A stretch of DNA of 64,000 nucleotides from Epiperipatus broadwayi. Its lineage: Eukaryota; Onychophora; Udeonychophora; Euonychophora; Peripatidae. The DNA lies in NCBI GenBank assembly GCA_028023455.1, contig JAQFVV010012435.1, positions 3,536,001 through 3,600,000 of the forward strand. Direction: 5' to 3'. Positions within the stretch are counted from its first letter, which is position 1. The number at the start of each line of letters is the position of its first letter. The position numbers were made by a program, and so were the translations under genes. The notes under the pieces are model-generated. The model had not been told where the DNA came from and did no database searches. It saw only the letters and a list, made by a program, of their open reading frames with translations. Below are positions 1 to 11,239 of the stretch, one piece after another.

Positions 1-314
1 AAAAATTGCAATTTAGTGTATGTTCAAAATTATGAGCATAATGTTTGAATGAAAATTGAAGTCGGAACATGTGGATGTCTATGTTAAAAAGAGATTAGGA
101 ATATTAATATGGATAAAACAGACTTAGTAGCAACCAACATGAATAAAAACTGGGTAGATATATTAGGAATTGTAACATTGCCACTAAAAGTAAATATGGG
201 AGTGAAAAACTTCTTTAAAATGTGTCAAGAGATTTGAACCTAATTTTGGGCCAAACTGGTTTAAAATTCTGAGGATTTGAATAACAATAATAAAGAGAGT
301 CTAGTTAGAATCTG

Positions 315-2560
315 AAGCCCAGGATAAATTTCCAAAACTGTTTAAACCAAGTTCAGCAGAAATGAATACACTACCAGTTGATATACACTTAAGGGATAAT
401 GTTCAGCTTGTTGTCTAGAGACAACATGTAGCTCTGGTTGGGAAACCAAAATAGAAGAAATGCTCAATGACTTAGTTAGTCCAGATGCAATCATGCCTAC
501 TATGGTATCAGAATGAGATACACCCAAAATAGTAGTTTTGAAATCTGATGAAAGTAAGTGTAAGTGTAATGATTACCATGCAACTTCAAATAAAAAAGGA
601 CTAAGGCTTTAATCCTTAGGAGTTATTAAGTTTGAACTCCAGACTTGTGAGCCCTAGAAACAATCTTGGAATCTTCTGATCCCAAGTTGGTTGCTTTACC
701 AATTATACCTGCACTGATACTGTAAAATAAATTAATAAATAAAATAGCATAACTTTTATCTAGTGTTGAGGTGATTTTAGTTTCATTACAAATGACTTCC
801 TATTTTGTAAAAAATAATCTATAGTCAGTATTTTATCAGTGGTCCACTTACGGCAAAAGCAGTCAAACTCAAACCCAAACTGATATGCATTTGGGACTAT
901 TCAAGCATAATAAGATACCATATGAAATCATTATAACTGCTAATGTGTTTCAAGCAAAAATTAATGGTCTATTGCAGAAATGGAAGGAATTATTTTTACC
1001 TGTATGACATCCTGATAAGCATCAAAACAAATATTAGACAGAGTACATATTAATAATGCATATGAAAAGTTAAAAAGATTCAATTGTTCACAAAAGAAAT
1101 TAAGTTTTAAGGATATATTATTACTGGTAAAAGAAATCATCTGAATGCAGAGGCAATATGAGCTATGAAAACTACACCTAAACCCCAAAATATTAGGGAT
1201 TTGCAAACATTCATATGACTGATAAATTTTTATAAGTTTTCCAAAAATAATCTCATTCTGATTTCACTTCCTGATCTGATAAAACAACAATAATGGAATT
1301 AGAGAGACAAATAAAATATTGTTCTTTAAAAAAGTATTTTTTTTTTTTTTTACTAAAGCTAACTTCTGTCACATTGCAATATTATCAGGATACAATAATA
1401 ACCACAGATACTTCAGGATATGGAGTGGGTATAATCATCTCTCAGAAAGTATGGAGATGAATGCCTTATTGTGCATGCATCTAGAACATTAATAGCAGGT
1501 GAAAAAACTGTATCCAACATAATAATGAAACTCTAGCAATAGTATTTGTCAAAAAGAAGTTTCATTATCATATGCATGGATGTGCTTTACAGATTTACAT
1601 GGACTGCAGACCTCTACTGGGAATAGTAGGAAAACTGAAAAGAATCCTTGATCATGTTAATAAATGGATAATCAAATGAATAAATATATTAGCATACAAT
1701 AATTTTAAACTTATCTATAAGCCTGGGAAACAAATTACATGCAATGCTTTATTGGAATGGATGAGTAAGAATATGAACTATAGATCACTAAAATAAACTA
1801 TATTAATTCAATAAAATTGAAATTATTAAACAGTGCCATCATAGATAAGTGAACAATATGGCTTTGAATATCAATTAGTTAAAAGATGGATTAAAGAAAG
1901 ATGGTCTCTATGATTATCAAAGCATAATTGAATATGAGTGTGAGTCTATACATGTGTAATGGATGCATTTTAATGAAGAACTATATATTGATTCTGACAG
2001 GAAAAAAGAAAATATATTGGATCTGCTACTTGAAGAATATCCTGAAATCGTTAGAACAAAGGAATTAGCTAAATCATAAGTACGATGACTACCATGATCC
2101 ATGATAATGAATAAATAATCAAAAAATATAGATGATGCCAATTCACAGACACACTATCTTTTAAGCCATTAGTGTATGATCATAAGACAGCAATCCATGG
2201 CAGAGGATACATATGGATATGCCAGACCCTCAAATATCTTTTTTATGGTAATCATCAAATCTTATTCAAGGTGCCCTAATATAAACCAGAAAAAAATATG
2301 AGTGCAGAGAACACAACAATATTAAACAAACTGTGTGCTTGTTATGGATAACCATAAATAATTAAATCCAACAACCAAGCTGAATTTAGAGGCATCTTAG
2401 CTAATAAGAGATTATAATATATTTTAACACTTCTATATCACTATGAATCTAACAGAATATCTGAAAAAGCAGTGTAACAATTGAAGCTGTCACTGAATAA
2501 AATACAATATCTATTAATGAAGATTTAATGGCAGTTATATTTTATCAACATATTTTACCC
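315..2560 (+). pseudogene. Decayed Ty3/Gypsy-type LTR retrotransposon pol relic
   Basis: Translating the + strand in shifting frames gives the landmarks of a Gypsy-type polyprotein in the right order. Near 350-540 is a fragment like the start of the reverse transcriptase. At 845-930 there is an 'LKPKLICIWDYS' stretch resembling the LRICLDPRDLN motif. At 1150-1240, 'KTTPKPQNIRDLQTF' resembles the P-P-x-N-x-x-x-L-x-x-F connection after the RT. At 1404-1445, 'TDTSGYGVGIIISQ' is the RNase H start, and at 1560-1650 'FHYHMHGCALQIYMDCRPL' is RNase H. 'KLIYKPGKQITCNALLEWM' (about 1705-1762) ends RNase H, and an integrase-like 'YHYESN...EKAV' lies near 2430-2480. Many stops and frameshifts interrupt it, and about 300 bp near 545-845 breaks the RT homology and looks like an insertion. 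I found no LTRs, gag or protease. It is an old, inactive fragment. Confidence 0.7.
600..725 (-). repeat. tRNA-like SINE remnant inserted in the Gypsy relic
   Basis: On the - strand this stretch has an A-box-like 'TATAATTGGTAAAGCAACC' and weak stem-forming sequence resembling a tRNA anticodon arm. It lies exactly where RT homology of the surrounding pol relic is interrupted. A similar 'GCAATTGGTAGAATGTCCAAC' context is seen at 39592. Weak call, based on the A-box resemblance and the position. Confidence 0.3.
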
Positions 2561-2892
2561 CTAGACAAAAACCAGAAAAACACCTGTAAAATTATTGATG
2601 AGAAGAAACTTTAAAACGAAATGTAATAATTTACTCCTAGAAAGAACAAGAGAGAAAAGACCAATTTAATGAACTTAAAATTTATGAAGAATGAAAGTGT
2701 TTGATATACATGTATTAAAATAAATAGCAAACAGGAATCATATCAAGATTATTGCCAATGGTGATAGTGGGAAAATTAGAAAACATGTTGACCATTTTTA
2801 AGTGATTCACTCAATTGAATAAATGGAAGAGTAAGTTCTTCTGTAACTGATGTTACTGATCCCATAAATGATGAGTATTATTTAATATATAG

Positions 2893-3290
2893 GGGTTTTG
2901 AACTCAGACTTTCACATGACATTCAACCATCCATGCTATCTTATACTGCTGATACACTTGATCACACACATGTTGAAAAGATAAATAATCACTACAACCA
3001 GCACTCATCAGTTGGTCCAGATTATCATCTCCACACATATATACAATCAAAGCTCAGCTTATTATATTAAGATAGTCAATATTCATACTCTAATGAACAG
3101 TCTTCAAAACACTACACCCCACAACTCTTCATCTGTCCATTTTATTGAAAATCTGATGATGGAATGCTCAAAGCCCATCTTAGAGCCAATCTTCTCATCG
3201 TACCCATGTTGATCACAAATCCCTCTGATCCCTCATGTACAGGGTATAATCTATTTGCATACATATATGAGGGATGAGCAGACCTTAAAG
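2893..3290. repeat. Family A hammerhead-bearing repeat, decayed copy
   Basis: About 400 bp matching, in order, the family A copies at 22.87-23.32 kb and 60.50-60.90 kb: the start with '...ACTCAGACTTTCACATGAC', the 'GTTGAAAAGATAAATAATC' block, the 'TCATCAGTTGGTCCAGATTA' core, 'GAAAATCTGATGATGGAA' and the end near 'CATACATATATGAGGGATGAG'. The hammerhead core on the - strand (about 2990-3016) keeps the CTGATGA box and upstream stem I strand but has lost the GAAA/helix III part by deletion, so it cannot be active. The copy lies just downstream of the Gypsy relic. Confidence 0.7.
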
Positions 3291-3329
3291 CACTATATTT
3301 TGGAAATATTGGAGAATTGGTGTAGTACC

Positions 3330-4180
3330 AGCACTTATGGAGGGTCCTGTGATCAGGAAAAATATGTAGAATTAGTTGCTTTCATGCAGTCTTGTTCTGG
3401 TCATAGACATGATTGATAGGTAGTCAGTAATATTTTACCCCTCTGCTGTGGTGTTGATCACAGGGTATCAAAGCCATCTTTAAGTAAATCAACCCAAACA
3501 ATGCAATGTGATATTTAATTGAAGCTATTAAGATCAATCAAGGTGATAACAAAGTGTACAAATTTATAATTGTTATATGATATCTTAAAAGAAAGAAAAG
3601 TTAATGTAAAAAGTTGGTTAAAATAAATAATAGTATAAGAAATAATGGTTCTAAATAATAATATTAAATAAAACAAATGTTTCTCAGTTACAAAAGTTTC
3701 CTATTCTCTCCCCCCCCCCCCACACACACCATGGTCTTGACAATATATATATTGTACAATCTCGGTCAGTACTTGAACATTAAAAAAAATTTAAACTTAA
3801 AAGTCATTTATTATTTTATTAAAGATAATGTCAGCACATGTACTAAAGTTATAGTCCTATTTAAGTATTATTTTATTATCATTGATTATTGAAATCATCA
3901 AGTGATATCTAAATTTTTTAAATTATTATAGAACACACCAATATATAAGTAACAATTGGTGACTTGTTTTATTTTTATCTTTGGAAGAAAAATAATTCAC
4001 AATTTTACTTTTCTTTTATTATTTAAAAATCAGATACCATCTGTTTGGACATCTTATTCTAAAAGTTACTTAAATTTAAAACATACATTTTTACTTTCAA
4101 CAACAAATTTATTTGCATTCTATTTAGGTCTAATTCTAGGTACATAAACAGCTACAATTGAAATCAATTACAACTTATGA
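3330..4180. other. Anonymous AT-rich spacer
   Basis: No coding, RNA or repeat structure recognised apart from a poly-C/CA microsatellite at 3710-3729. The short ORFs here are low-complexity and lack family motifs. Confidence 0.5.
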
Positions 4181-4340
4181 GTTGTTTTCTTTTTTTTTAT
4201 AAGCAAAAGATGAGTTAGATAGTCTATCAATTAAGCAATTCATGAGGTTAAGATTCAATCAAGTTTTGATCTGGGATAGTGAGCTCCTGGATTTAGGCTT
4301 TCTGTGGGTACAGACGATTGAGATCGGTACAGTGATGTGA

Positions 4341-5551
4341 TTAAAGTCTAAACTGTCCCCATGTCTGGTCCACCAACCAGGGTTGACCAGTGTGTTTATC
4401 ATCCTCTTTAATTTTACACAGGGTACTGAAGAAGAGTTTATCAATGGGGTCGTCACAACCTTTATTGAATGTGACTATACATCTGACTGACCAGATTGAA
4501 AAATTAATAAACGTGGCAAGACTTATCAATGGAATGTTTCTTTTTTCGAATGCAGGCTTGAGCATGATGTAGGCAGGGTCTGAATTGTTGGTTCTATTCA
4601 GTGCTAGGTTACATAGGTATGTCCACAATCCACAATAATCAAGAATATGGACCATGGACTCCTCCTGTTTCATACATAAAGGGCAGAGGGGGTTGATATT
4701 ATATCCCCTTTGATAACAAAGGAAGGCTGCAGTAGGAAGAGCACCCAGGTTGACCTTCAGGAGAAAGTCAACAAATTTTTGGAACTTAGTTTGAGTAATT
4801 TTGTTATCTTTTAGAGTTGCAGTATTCCAATTGGAAGTACATTACCGGTTTTGGTTTTGCCCTCTGAAACCAATTGGTAGACTTGCCAGTAGGATAGTTT
4901 ATTTTGGAATAGTGAACTCGATGTTCGAAAGTTTTGAACAGTGATAGACACTTGATGTTGGATCCAAAGTTTACGCAGCTTAGGAGGGGGCTGATCGGTA
5001 GGATTCACCTCTATTGGGAAAGGGCATTCCATCTTTAGGTTATCTTTTAAGATCTTATGGAGAACGTTATGGGTTCTTTGGAGATAGAAGACTTTGAGAG
5101 AATGGAGTCCTAGGCCATTGAGGAGTTTTGGTTTTTGAAGCATGTTCAGACTAATGACAGGAGCTTTGCTCCCCCAGCACAATATCCTGCATAGGGTTTC
5201 GATTCGTTTGGTAAATCTAATTGTTGGGAGAAACCGGCCAAGTAATATAAAATTTTGGGTAAAACCACTGAATTTAGGAGGGCTACCTTCCCAAACAGAG
5301 AAAGATGAACTTTGGATAATGAAGTAATTAAGCCTTCAATCTTGTTGATTAGGGAATTTTCCAGATCTCTCCTCATGATGGAAGGGGGAAGAGGCCAGAT
5401 GGAACCCAAGAAATTTTTGGGGGGAAGCCTCAAACCAGCCAGAGATCTTCTTGCCAGTGAATATTGTCCAGATAAACAACTTATCTCTGTTAACACTGAG
5501 ACTGAATGCTTGCAAACTGGTCCAAGAGTTTCCTGAGCCCCACCAACTCAC
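4341..5551 (-). pseudogene. LINE ORF2 C-terminal region with CCHC finger
   Basis: Four overlapping open segments in different frames (5551-5336, 5496-5146, 5182-4811 and 4673-4341) continue the ORF2 protein after the RT. 'GLITSLSKVHLSLFGKVALL' corresponds to the RT thumb. Just upstream of 4673, 'CPLCMKQEESMVHILDYC' is a C-x2-C-x8-H-x4-C finger, the C-terminal finger seen in L1/Tx1-type and related LINEs. 'LATFINFSIWSVRC' matches 'LSTFLTYAIWMSRC' in the 57.4 kb element, showing common ancestry. At least three frameshifts separate the pieces. Confidence 0.75.
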
Positions 5552-6696
5552 TCTGGGATGAAAGGAATACTACCACATCATCCATATGTGAGATGTGGCG
5601 TATGTTCTCCTTCAGCATAGGTATTGCAATTCCAGGGAAAGAAGCCTCTATGCATAACAGCAGCGGGTTGATGTAGGCAGCAAAGAGGAGAGCACTCAGA
5701 GGTGAGCCCTGTGGGATGGAAATACAGGGCCAAAATCCTGGGGCAACTCTGCCATCCAAAGTGAGAAATGTTTTGCGATTTTGCAGGAGGCTCTCTATCA
5801 TTTGGAGGTAAGCTTCAGGTACTTGGAGCCCCTCCAATACACTTAGTAACACATCGATCTTGACACAGTCAAAGGCCCCAGCAAAGTTGAGTTGAATTGC
5901 AACTGGTCTGGGGTTTCTTTTTCTACGAACATAGTCAACCAGAAGACGAAATCGGCTGACGGCATCGGCAGTCAAGCTCCCTCTCTTGGCAAATTGATAA
6001 GATGAAAGATGACTAATGATGTTATCTTGTATATCCTCTTTGATGAGACTTTCTATTGACTTGGTCAGTAAAGGAAGCATTGAGATCGGACGGAGATTCT
6101 CCAAATCATGTGGTGCCTCCCACTTTTTGATAAGAGGAACCATGGCAACTGGACAAACCCCATCAATCTCTCTGCAGTCATCTGCCAGAAGATCCACCAT
6201 TCTCTTGACTATAGGGATCATGAAAGATTGAAGACGAAGCAGTAGAAACTTAGGAATGCCGTGCAGGCCAGGATGCGTTCTGTCAGGCATGGACTTGAGT
6301 TTTAGAAAAATTCTGGCCTCGGTGATATTGTGAGTGGCAGAACCTTCTGTAATAAATTTTTTACGCAAGTTTGACACACCAAAGGGTTGGAATTTCCTGC
6401 AGTAGTGTTCATGAATCCTGGCCCACATGGATGTTCCCACAAAGCTGTTGCCCTGTACCTCGATCGATCTTGGGGCCTTGGACTTTTTGCCATATCCAAG
6501 GGCCCATATGAGATAGCCCCTGGTCCAGCAATGTTGATGGTGAATGTATTGATGGTCCCTTTTGACAGAGATATTCAGCAACTGCTCTCTGTAAGAATCT
6601 GTATTGAGCCTTTAGTATTAGGATGTTTGGGATATTCTGAGCTACATCGGGGAGTTGTTTTAATTCTCTGGAAATTGAGTCCAGCTCGCTAAGCAT
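5490..6696 (-). pseudogene. LINE ORF2 reverse transcriptase core
   Basis: An open segment (6581-5490) plus a frameshifted upstream piece (6696-6409) cover the RT thumb-to-palm region. Motifs in order: 'MVPLIKKWE', 'LRPISMLPLLTKSIE' (motif 1/2), 'AIQLNFAGAFDCV' (motif A, where Asp is replaced by Asn in the usual D-x-x-x-A-F-D), 'SIPQGSPLSALLF' (motif B) and 'HMDDVVVF' (motif C, positions 5577-5588). The usual first residue of motif C is Tyr or Phe. His (CAT) is one transition away from Tyr (TAT). The loss of the first motif A aspartate and the motif C change suggest neutral decay. Confidence 0.85.
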
Positions 6697-6803
6697 CCAA
6701 ATTGGACCCTTGAATTCACTAGTGCATCGGTAAAATCAGGTCTGTTAATGAATTGACAAAGACACTCCAGGCAATATGTGCAGGGAGAGAAAGAAGTTGC
6801 ACC

Positions 6804-7589
6804 CTATTGAAAGTGATGTAGGATTCTGATATTATTTGAAAGTGTGATGTTGTATTTAATGAGCATCCTGATGGTCCGAGGCATATCAATTGCTGTCTGA
6901 GTAATAGTACTGGGATTGATTCTTACCTCTAAAGCAAATTGGTCTGATAGAACAGTTGGCCAGAGATGGGCCTCCAGGATGGAGGAGAGAGATGGAGAGA
7001 AGAATGTAAGATCTATTAATGAAAAAGTTGTTCTGGTATAAAAAGAGAATGCTGATTGGGGAAAAAATTTTCTACCACTAATCAAGGGTTGAGTCAAGCA
7101 CCGAAGGAACTTTGATTGAAATAGTTCATATGAGTGGTTAAAGACCCCAATAATCACCGTTGGTAGAGGACTTGTCCTGAGAGTGGAATTAATTATATGA
7201 ATTACACTGTGAACAAGTTGTGAATCTTTTGACAAATAAACATTCACTAAATTCAGGGACCATCCTCCAAATTGTACTATGGCAATAAGGCAATTGGAAT
7301 CGATATGTAGAATCTTGAAAAGAGATATTAGGGATCTTTTATTAATAACTATGGCAACTCCCCCAGAAGCTGAGGTAGAGTAGCTGTAATGGAAGTAACC
7401 CAAACTGTGAATAAGGTTGATAACTTGAGAGTCTGATTTCACATGTAGCTTTGTCTCACAAAGGCAGAGAATGTCCAGGCCAGAATGATGGAACCAATGT
7501 GCTAGAGCATGGGCTCTGTCATGAGAGTTCAGACCTCGGACATTGATAGAGACTATGTTAAACGGGAATGATCTGATCGACTTCCCCAA
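6804..7589 (-). pseudogene. LINE ORF2 endonuclease (APE-like) domain
   Basis: An open segment of 261 codons, with start 'MGKSIRSFPFNIVSINVRGL', carries the APE-type exonuclease-endonuclease-phosphatase fold that nicks target DNA for target-primed reverse transcription. Visible motifs are 'SINVRGLNS' (about residues 14-22), 'LDILCLCETKL' (about 39-49) and 'SASGGVAIVI' (about 73-82). The usual GDFN motif is 'GVFN' here, and the terminal SDH is 'SDQ'. Both changes hit residues needed for metal binding and catalysis, so the enzyme would be dead even without the downstream frameshifts. Confidence 0.8.
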
Positions 7590-8350
7590 CCTCGGGAGGC
7601 CTGACCTTATTAGAACTGAATTTGTTCAGATCAGGGTTCTCTCCAGAGTGCGGAGAGATGACACATGCTTGGTCCAGCTGTGATTCATCCCCAACCAATG
7701 CTGAGAAGGGATTAGACCTATCCAAATGAATGGTGCATTTAGAGCAGTCTGACTCAGGGAAAACTGATTCCCCTACTGGAGAAAAGGTTGTTGCAGGGCC
7801 TGTGTATCTGATCTTCTTTTCTCTAGGTCTGGATTCAGACCTCAAGAGATTGTAATGATCTGTAGAAACCAGAGTAGTTAGGCTATCATCACTGGCACTG
7901 GAGTTCACTGGTGATGCCCTAGATTTACCATTCCTATTTTTCCTTTTGCATTGGGGGGGCCAGGGTCTGTTGTTGATAACTACCTCATCAGCAGAGGTCA
8001 TTACACAGTCATCATCTTCATCTTTAGATGTTTCATCTAACTTCTCTCTGTCCAGCTGAGTGGGCTGTTCTGGCAGTCGTAGCTTGATCAGTAGTTTTCT
8101 TATTTCTGGCCATCCCTTGTGGATTAGGCAAAGAGACTAATTGTCCAGCCATCACAGTTTCTCTTGAAGGAGTAGCAAGATACTTAGATGAATTGGCTGT
8201 GGTTCTAACTGGTGGTTGAAGCATTTGTAGCATGCTTTTGATGGTACATTTGTGGTATTTTTTAGGGATTTGTCCACATAGTTTACATTTGTGATCTTGG
8301 AAATTCCTCCTAATATGCCTTCATTGATTACAGGAAAAACACTGGGGAGA
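7558..8350 (-). pseudogene. LINE ORF1 C-terminal part with zinc knuckles
   Basis: Reading the - strand from about 8345, 'CFSCNQ' followed by 'HIRRNF' and then 'CKLCGQIPKKYHKC' form two zinc-knuckle-like motifs (the first contains a stop codon). Open segments 8233-8033 and 8001-7558 follow, the last ending in 'RPPEVGEVDQIIPV'. Its end overlaps the start of ORF2 by about 30 bases, a common LINE arrangement. Zinc knuckles in LINE ORF1 proteins bind the element RNA. Broken by a stop and frameshifts. Confidence 0.55.
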
Positions 8351-8430
8351 CACTCAATGGAGTATTATTATGAGGGGGGCTTCATTATCTTCGATCAGAC
8401 TTGGGATAAACAAGGGAGAAATACCTTTGC

Positions 8431-10534
8431 CTAGACTAAACAGGGCCACATTAGTATACACTTCAGAGTCTGCTTGTTTCTCCAGAATATAAATAAATGA
8501 GACAATGCTGCCAAAGGGGGAGAGAATTTTTTGGAGTCAGCCCTCTCAAAGTCCTTCCCACAATTATGCATCTTTCCCTCTAAGATTGTGGGGAGGTTTA
8601 AATCAATAGTAACCAGGTATCGGATAACAAGTGATTTGTGATTATTACTGAATGCCTCTTTGGTGATAACATTTTTAAATTGGATAATCACGCAAGACCA
8701 TGCATTTTAAATAAATCATATAAGTCTTGGACAGGGAATTTAAATAGGTTGATGTTTCTGTCAGTTGTGGATAAAATCACAGCATTATCATTTTTGTAAT
8801 TTTTGAATGTTTTGTGTAGTAGGGCTGGGACCGACTGGTTAAACCTCTCATTAATTTTGCCATGTATCGATAAATCACATGGGTGATTGACCTTCTGATT
8901 AGGTGAGTAGTCTTCTAAAGTTGCTTGAGGTGATTCTACCCCCTCATTATCTATGATGAGAATAGCCTTGGAGAATAAGTCCATTTGAGACCCTCCATCT
9001 ATATTGCCTTGTCTGGAGGCCATGAGTATTGTTGGAGGTTTAAGATTTATAGCAGCTTTTTCTGCATAAGACATTGGTTTCGGGCTTAATCAGGCAGTAT
9101 TATATTTAGGGATTTTTTCGGATAAGGTTCTGCTTCAAATAGCCATTCAGTCTAGATTCAGAGTTGGCACTTAATTCAGGAAAATCTGAGCTTAGAAATC
9201 TATTGGAGTAATTTTTCGGGTATGAGAAGCTGTCTAGAGGAAGATTATTGGTGCACTTAGCTTCATTGGTTGATGATTTATTTCTAGGTGAAGGTTTAAA
9301 GAAGTGAGAGGGCTGTGTTGGTTGAAAATTCGAATTAGATGTGTTTGCAGAATCCATGGGTGTCTTATTTGCCATCAATGATTTTTGGGATGCTTGTATA
9401 TCATTAGTTTCAAATCCAATCTCATCAGTAACAAATTCCGGAGCTTTCTGTAACATTGAACCAAAGTCAACCTTTTCCTTAGTAATTGAAGTTGTAGATG
9501 AATTGGTGTAACTCATTTTTACTGTTGTGGGTTGAGTCATTTTAGATTTAGAACTGTTCATAGGGAAGTAATCTATTGATTTGTTATTTTTGGAAGTGTT
9601 AGTTTTGGAATTTTGAGACTTATCTGGGATAAACTGTAATTTTGTACTGCCATCTATCTTCTTGTTGGAGAACGAAGTGGGAGATTTGTTGTTGTGAAAT
9701 TCTTGTTGGGCTTTAGAGAGGGAACTTTTGGGCTGAGAACTGTTCTCTGAGAGAAAATCTATAGATTTAGTAAATTTCGCTAGGTTAGCTTTAATATTTA
9801 GGGAGTTTTCTGCCTTCTGAGAATCATTATCTAACGAAAAATTATCTCCAATGGATTTTAAATTTACATTATGAGAATTTTTGTTTTCTAATGGCACCAC
9901 TGTTCCCAAGGTTTTTCGGGATAACTTTTTTGGTAGTGGCTCAAAAATTCTAATTCTTTCACCGACGTGTTCATTACGTTGGAATATGTATTATTTGACT
10001 CTAAGATTGAGATCGAAATTGGTTTCTCATAGTTTTCCTGTCGCTGCAAAGTTTTCCCGCATTCCGGCACTTCCGGAAGCAGCTTTTCATATCGTAACTC
10101 TAGATTTTTAGCAGTTTTCAGGTCAGAACTTTTTTTTTCCTGAGCGATTTAGTAGGTTTCAAAGTAGGCTTAGAATTAAAATTATTATCTATCATTTTGG
10201 TGTATGGTTTTGTTTTGGAAGAGGGGATAAAGCAGTTTTTATTTTGATCAAAGTTAATGTTATCAGTTTTCTTTTTGACCGCTGTTTTCTTTGGCAAAGA
10301 AATTAAAGAAAATGACTTCTTAGGAGATACTAGATTCACTTTATGAATAGGATCAGTAATACTGGCAGCTTTTTTACTTCTCCAATTATTGCTACCGATT
10401 TTAAATTCATTCATTTTAAATTCATCCATTGGATCTTTTCCAGAGTTTATGGGAATAAGTCTATCTCTTAGCTTGGCAGTAGTATTATTAACGACAGCCA
10501 TGGACGTATCCCAGAACGGACTATTCACCATCAA
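8431..10534 (-). pseudogene. LINE ORF1 (gag-like), N-terminal and middle part, frameshifted
   Basis: Four consecutive open segments on the - strand (10534-10118, 9909-9106, 9074-8688 and 8691-8431) are parts of one ORF1. The start is probably the ATG at 10534 ('MMVNSPFWDTSMAVV'). The first 500 codons are rich in Ser, Asn, Lys and Thr with repeated 'SIDF/YF..NSS' phrases and no predicted fold, typical of a disordered LINE ORF1 N-terminus. The later part ('NLFKFPVQDLYDLFKMHGLA' onward) could correspond to the nucleic-acid-binding middle domain. The product would coat the element RNA. The joins are frameshifts or short deletions, so it is a pseudogene. Confidence 0.6.
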
Positions 10535-10848
10535 GTTTGTTCATAGGAATTTAAATCTTTTCCATGCAAAAAAAAAATTACTTAACATAAAGAAATAAAT
10601 ACTTACCTGTTTTGTTTTTTTTCAAGAATTTTTAGGACCCAAATCATGCAAATAAGACTAATCCAGTCAGAGCTCATAAATCGTGACCTGCACAATCAGG
10701 CTACCGGAAGCAGACTAACTTACATTTTTAGGAGTTAAAATAACATTGTTTATCCCTATATTTAATAGAAAATATAAATATGTGAATAATGATCACATTT
10801 ATATATATATGTGAAAATATATGTGCATGTGTTTATAACATTATTTTA

Positions 10849-10922
10849 CAATTAAAAATAATAAACTAAAGATCAGCTTTTCAAGCAATTAAAAATAATA
10901 AACTAAAGATCAGCTTTTCAAG
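10849..10922. repeat. 37-bp perfect tandem duplication
   Basis: A 37-bp unit beginning 'CAATTAAAAATAATAAACTA' occurs twice without a mismatch (10849-10885 and 10886-10922), at the outer edge of the following foldback. The second copy is the start of the left arm. Confidence 0.9.
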
Positions 10923-11208
10923 CTAGTGCACATGCGTGTTGTTATGAATCTTAATAATAAATGAATACTTTCACTTCCAACACAAGATAAAGACTTTGCA
11001 AAAGAATAGAATGAATTTACCTATTCTTTCAACCCAAATGCTTAAGATTTGCCCATACTTAAGCATTTGGGTTAAAAGAATAGGTGGATTCATTCTAATC
11101 TTTTGCAAAGACTTTATCTTGTGTTGGAAGTGAAAGTATTCATTTATCATTAAGATTCATAAAGTGCATGTGCATTAGCTTGAAAAGCTGACCCTTAGTT
11201 TATTATAA
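10897..11208. repeat. Long foldback element, arms about 150 bp
   Basis: The left arm (about 10897-11046) and right arm (about 11058-11208) are inverted copies with only scattered mismatches and small indels. The centre is 'CCCAAATGCTTAAG' facing 'CTTAAGCATTTGGG' with an 11-nt loop. There is no ORF and no hammerhead core that I can see. It would extrude or transcribe as a single long hairpin. Probably a MITE-like foldback or a snapback product of a polymerase. Confidence 0.85.
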
Positions 11209-11239
11209 TTCATAAACATCACACTATATAAAAATAAAT

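Larger units (their letters stand above)
4230..10700 (-). mobile_element. Nearly full-length two-ORF LINE, L1/Tx1-like, inactive
   Basis: On the - strand the order is a leader (about 10700-10535), a long ORF1 with zinc knuckles (10534-7558), then ORF2 with an APE-type endonuclease, reverse transcriptase and C-terminal CCHC finger (7589-4230). The RT block 'GSPLSALLF...GIAIP...MDDVVVFL' most resembles the L1/Tx1 group, with a conserved GI-x-x-P spacer before the catalytic aspartates. No RNase H is visible. Each ORF is broken by several frameshifts. The 3' side ends near 4180-4230 next to a T-rich (A-rich on the element strand) tract. A related, 5'-truncated element lies at 57.2-59.2 kb. The clade assignment is by motif only. 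Confidence 0.8.

Noticed and set aside
6016-6692. + strand ORFs of 60-100 codons in 4.2-10 kb
   Set aside because: Antisense shadows of the LINE ORF2 on the - strand.
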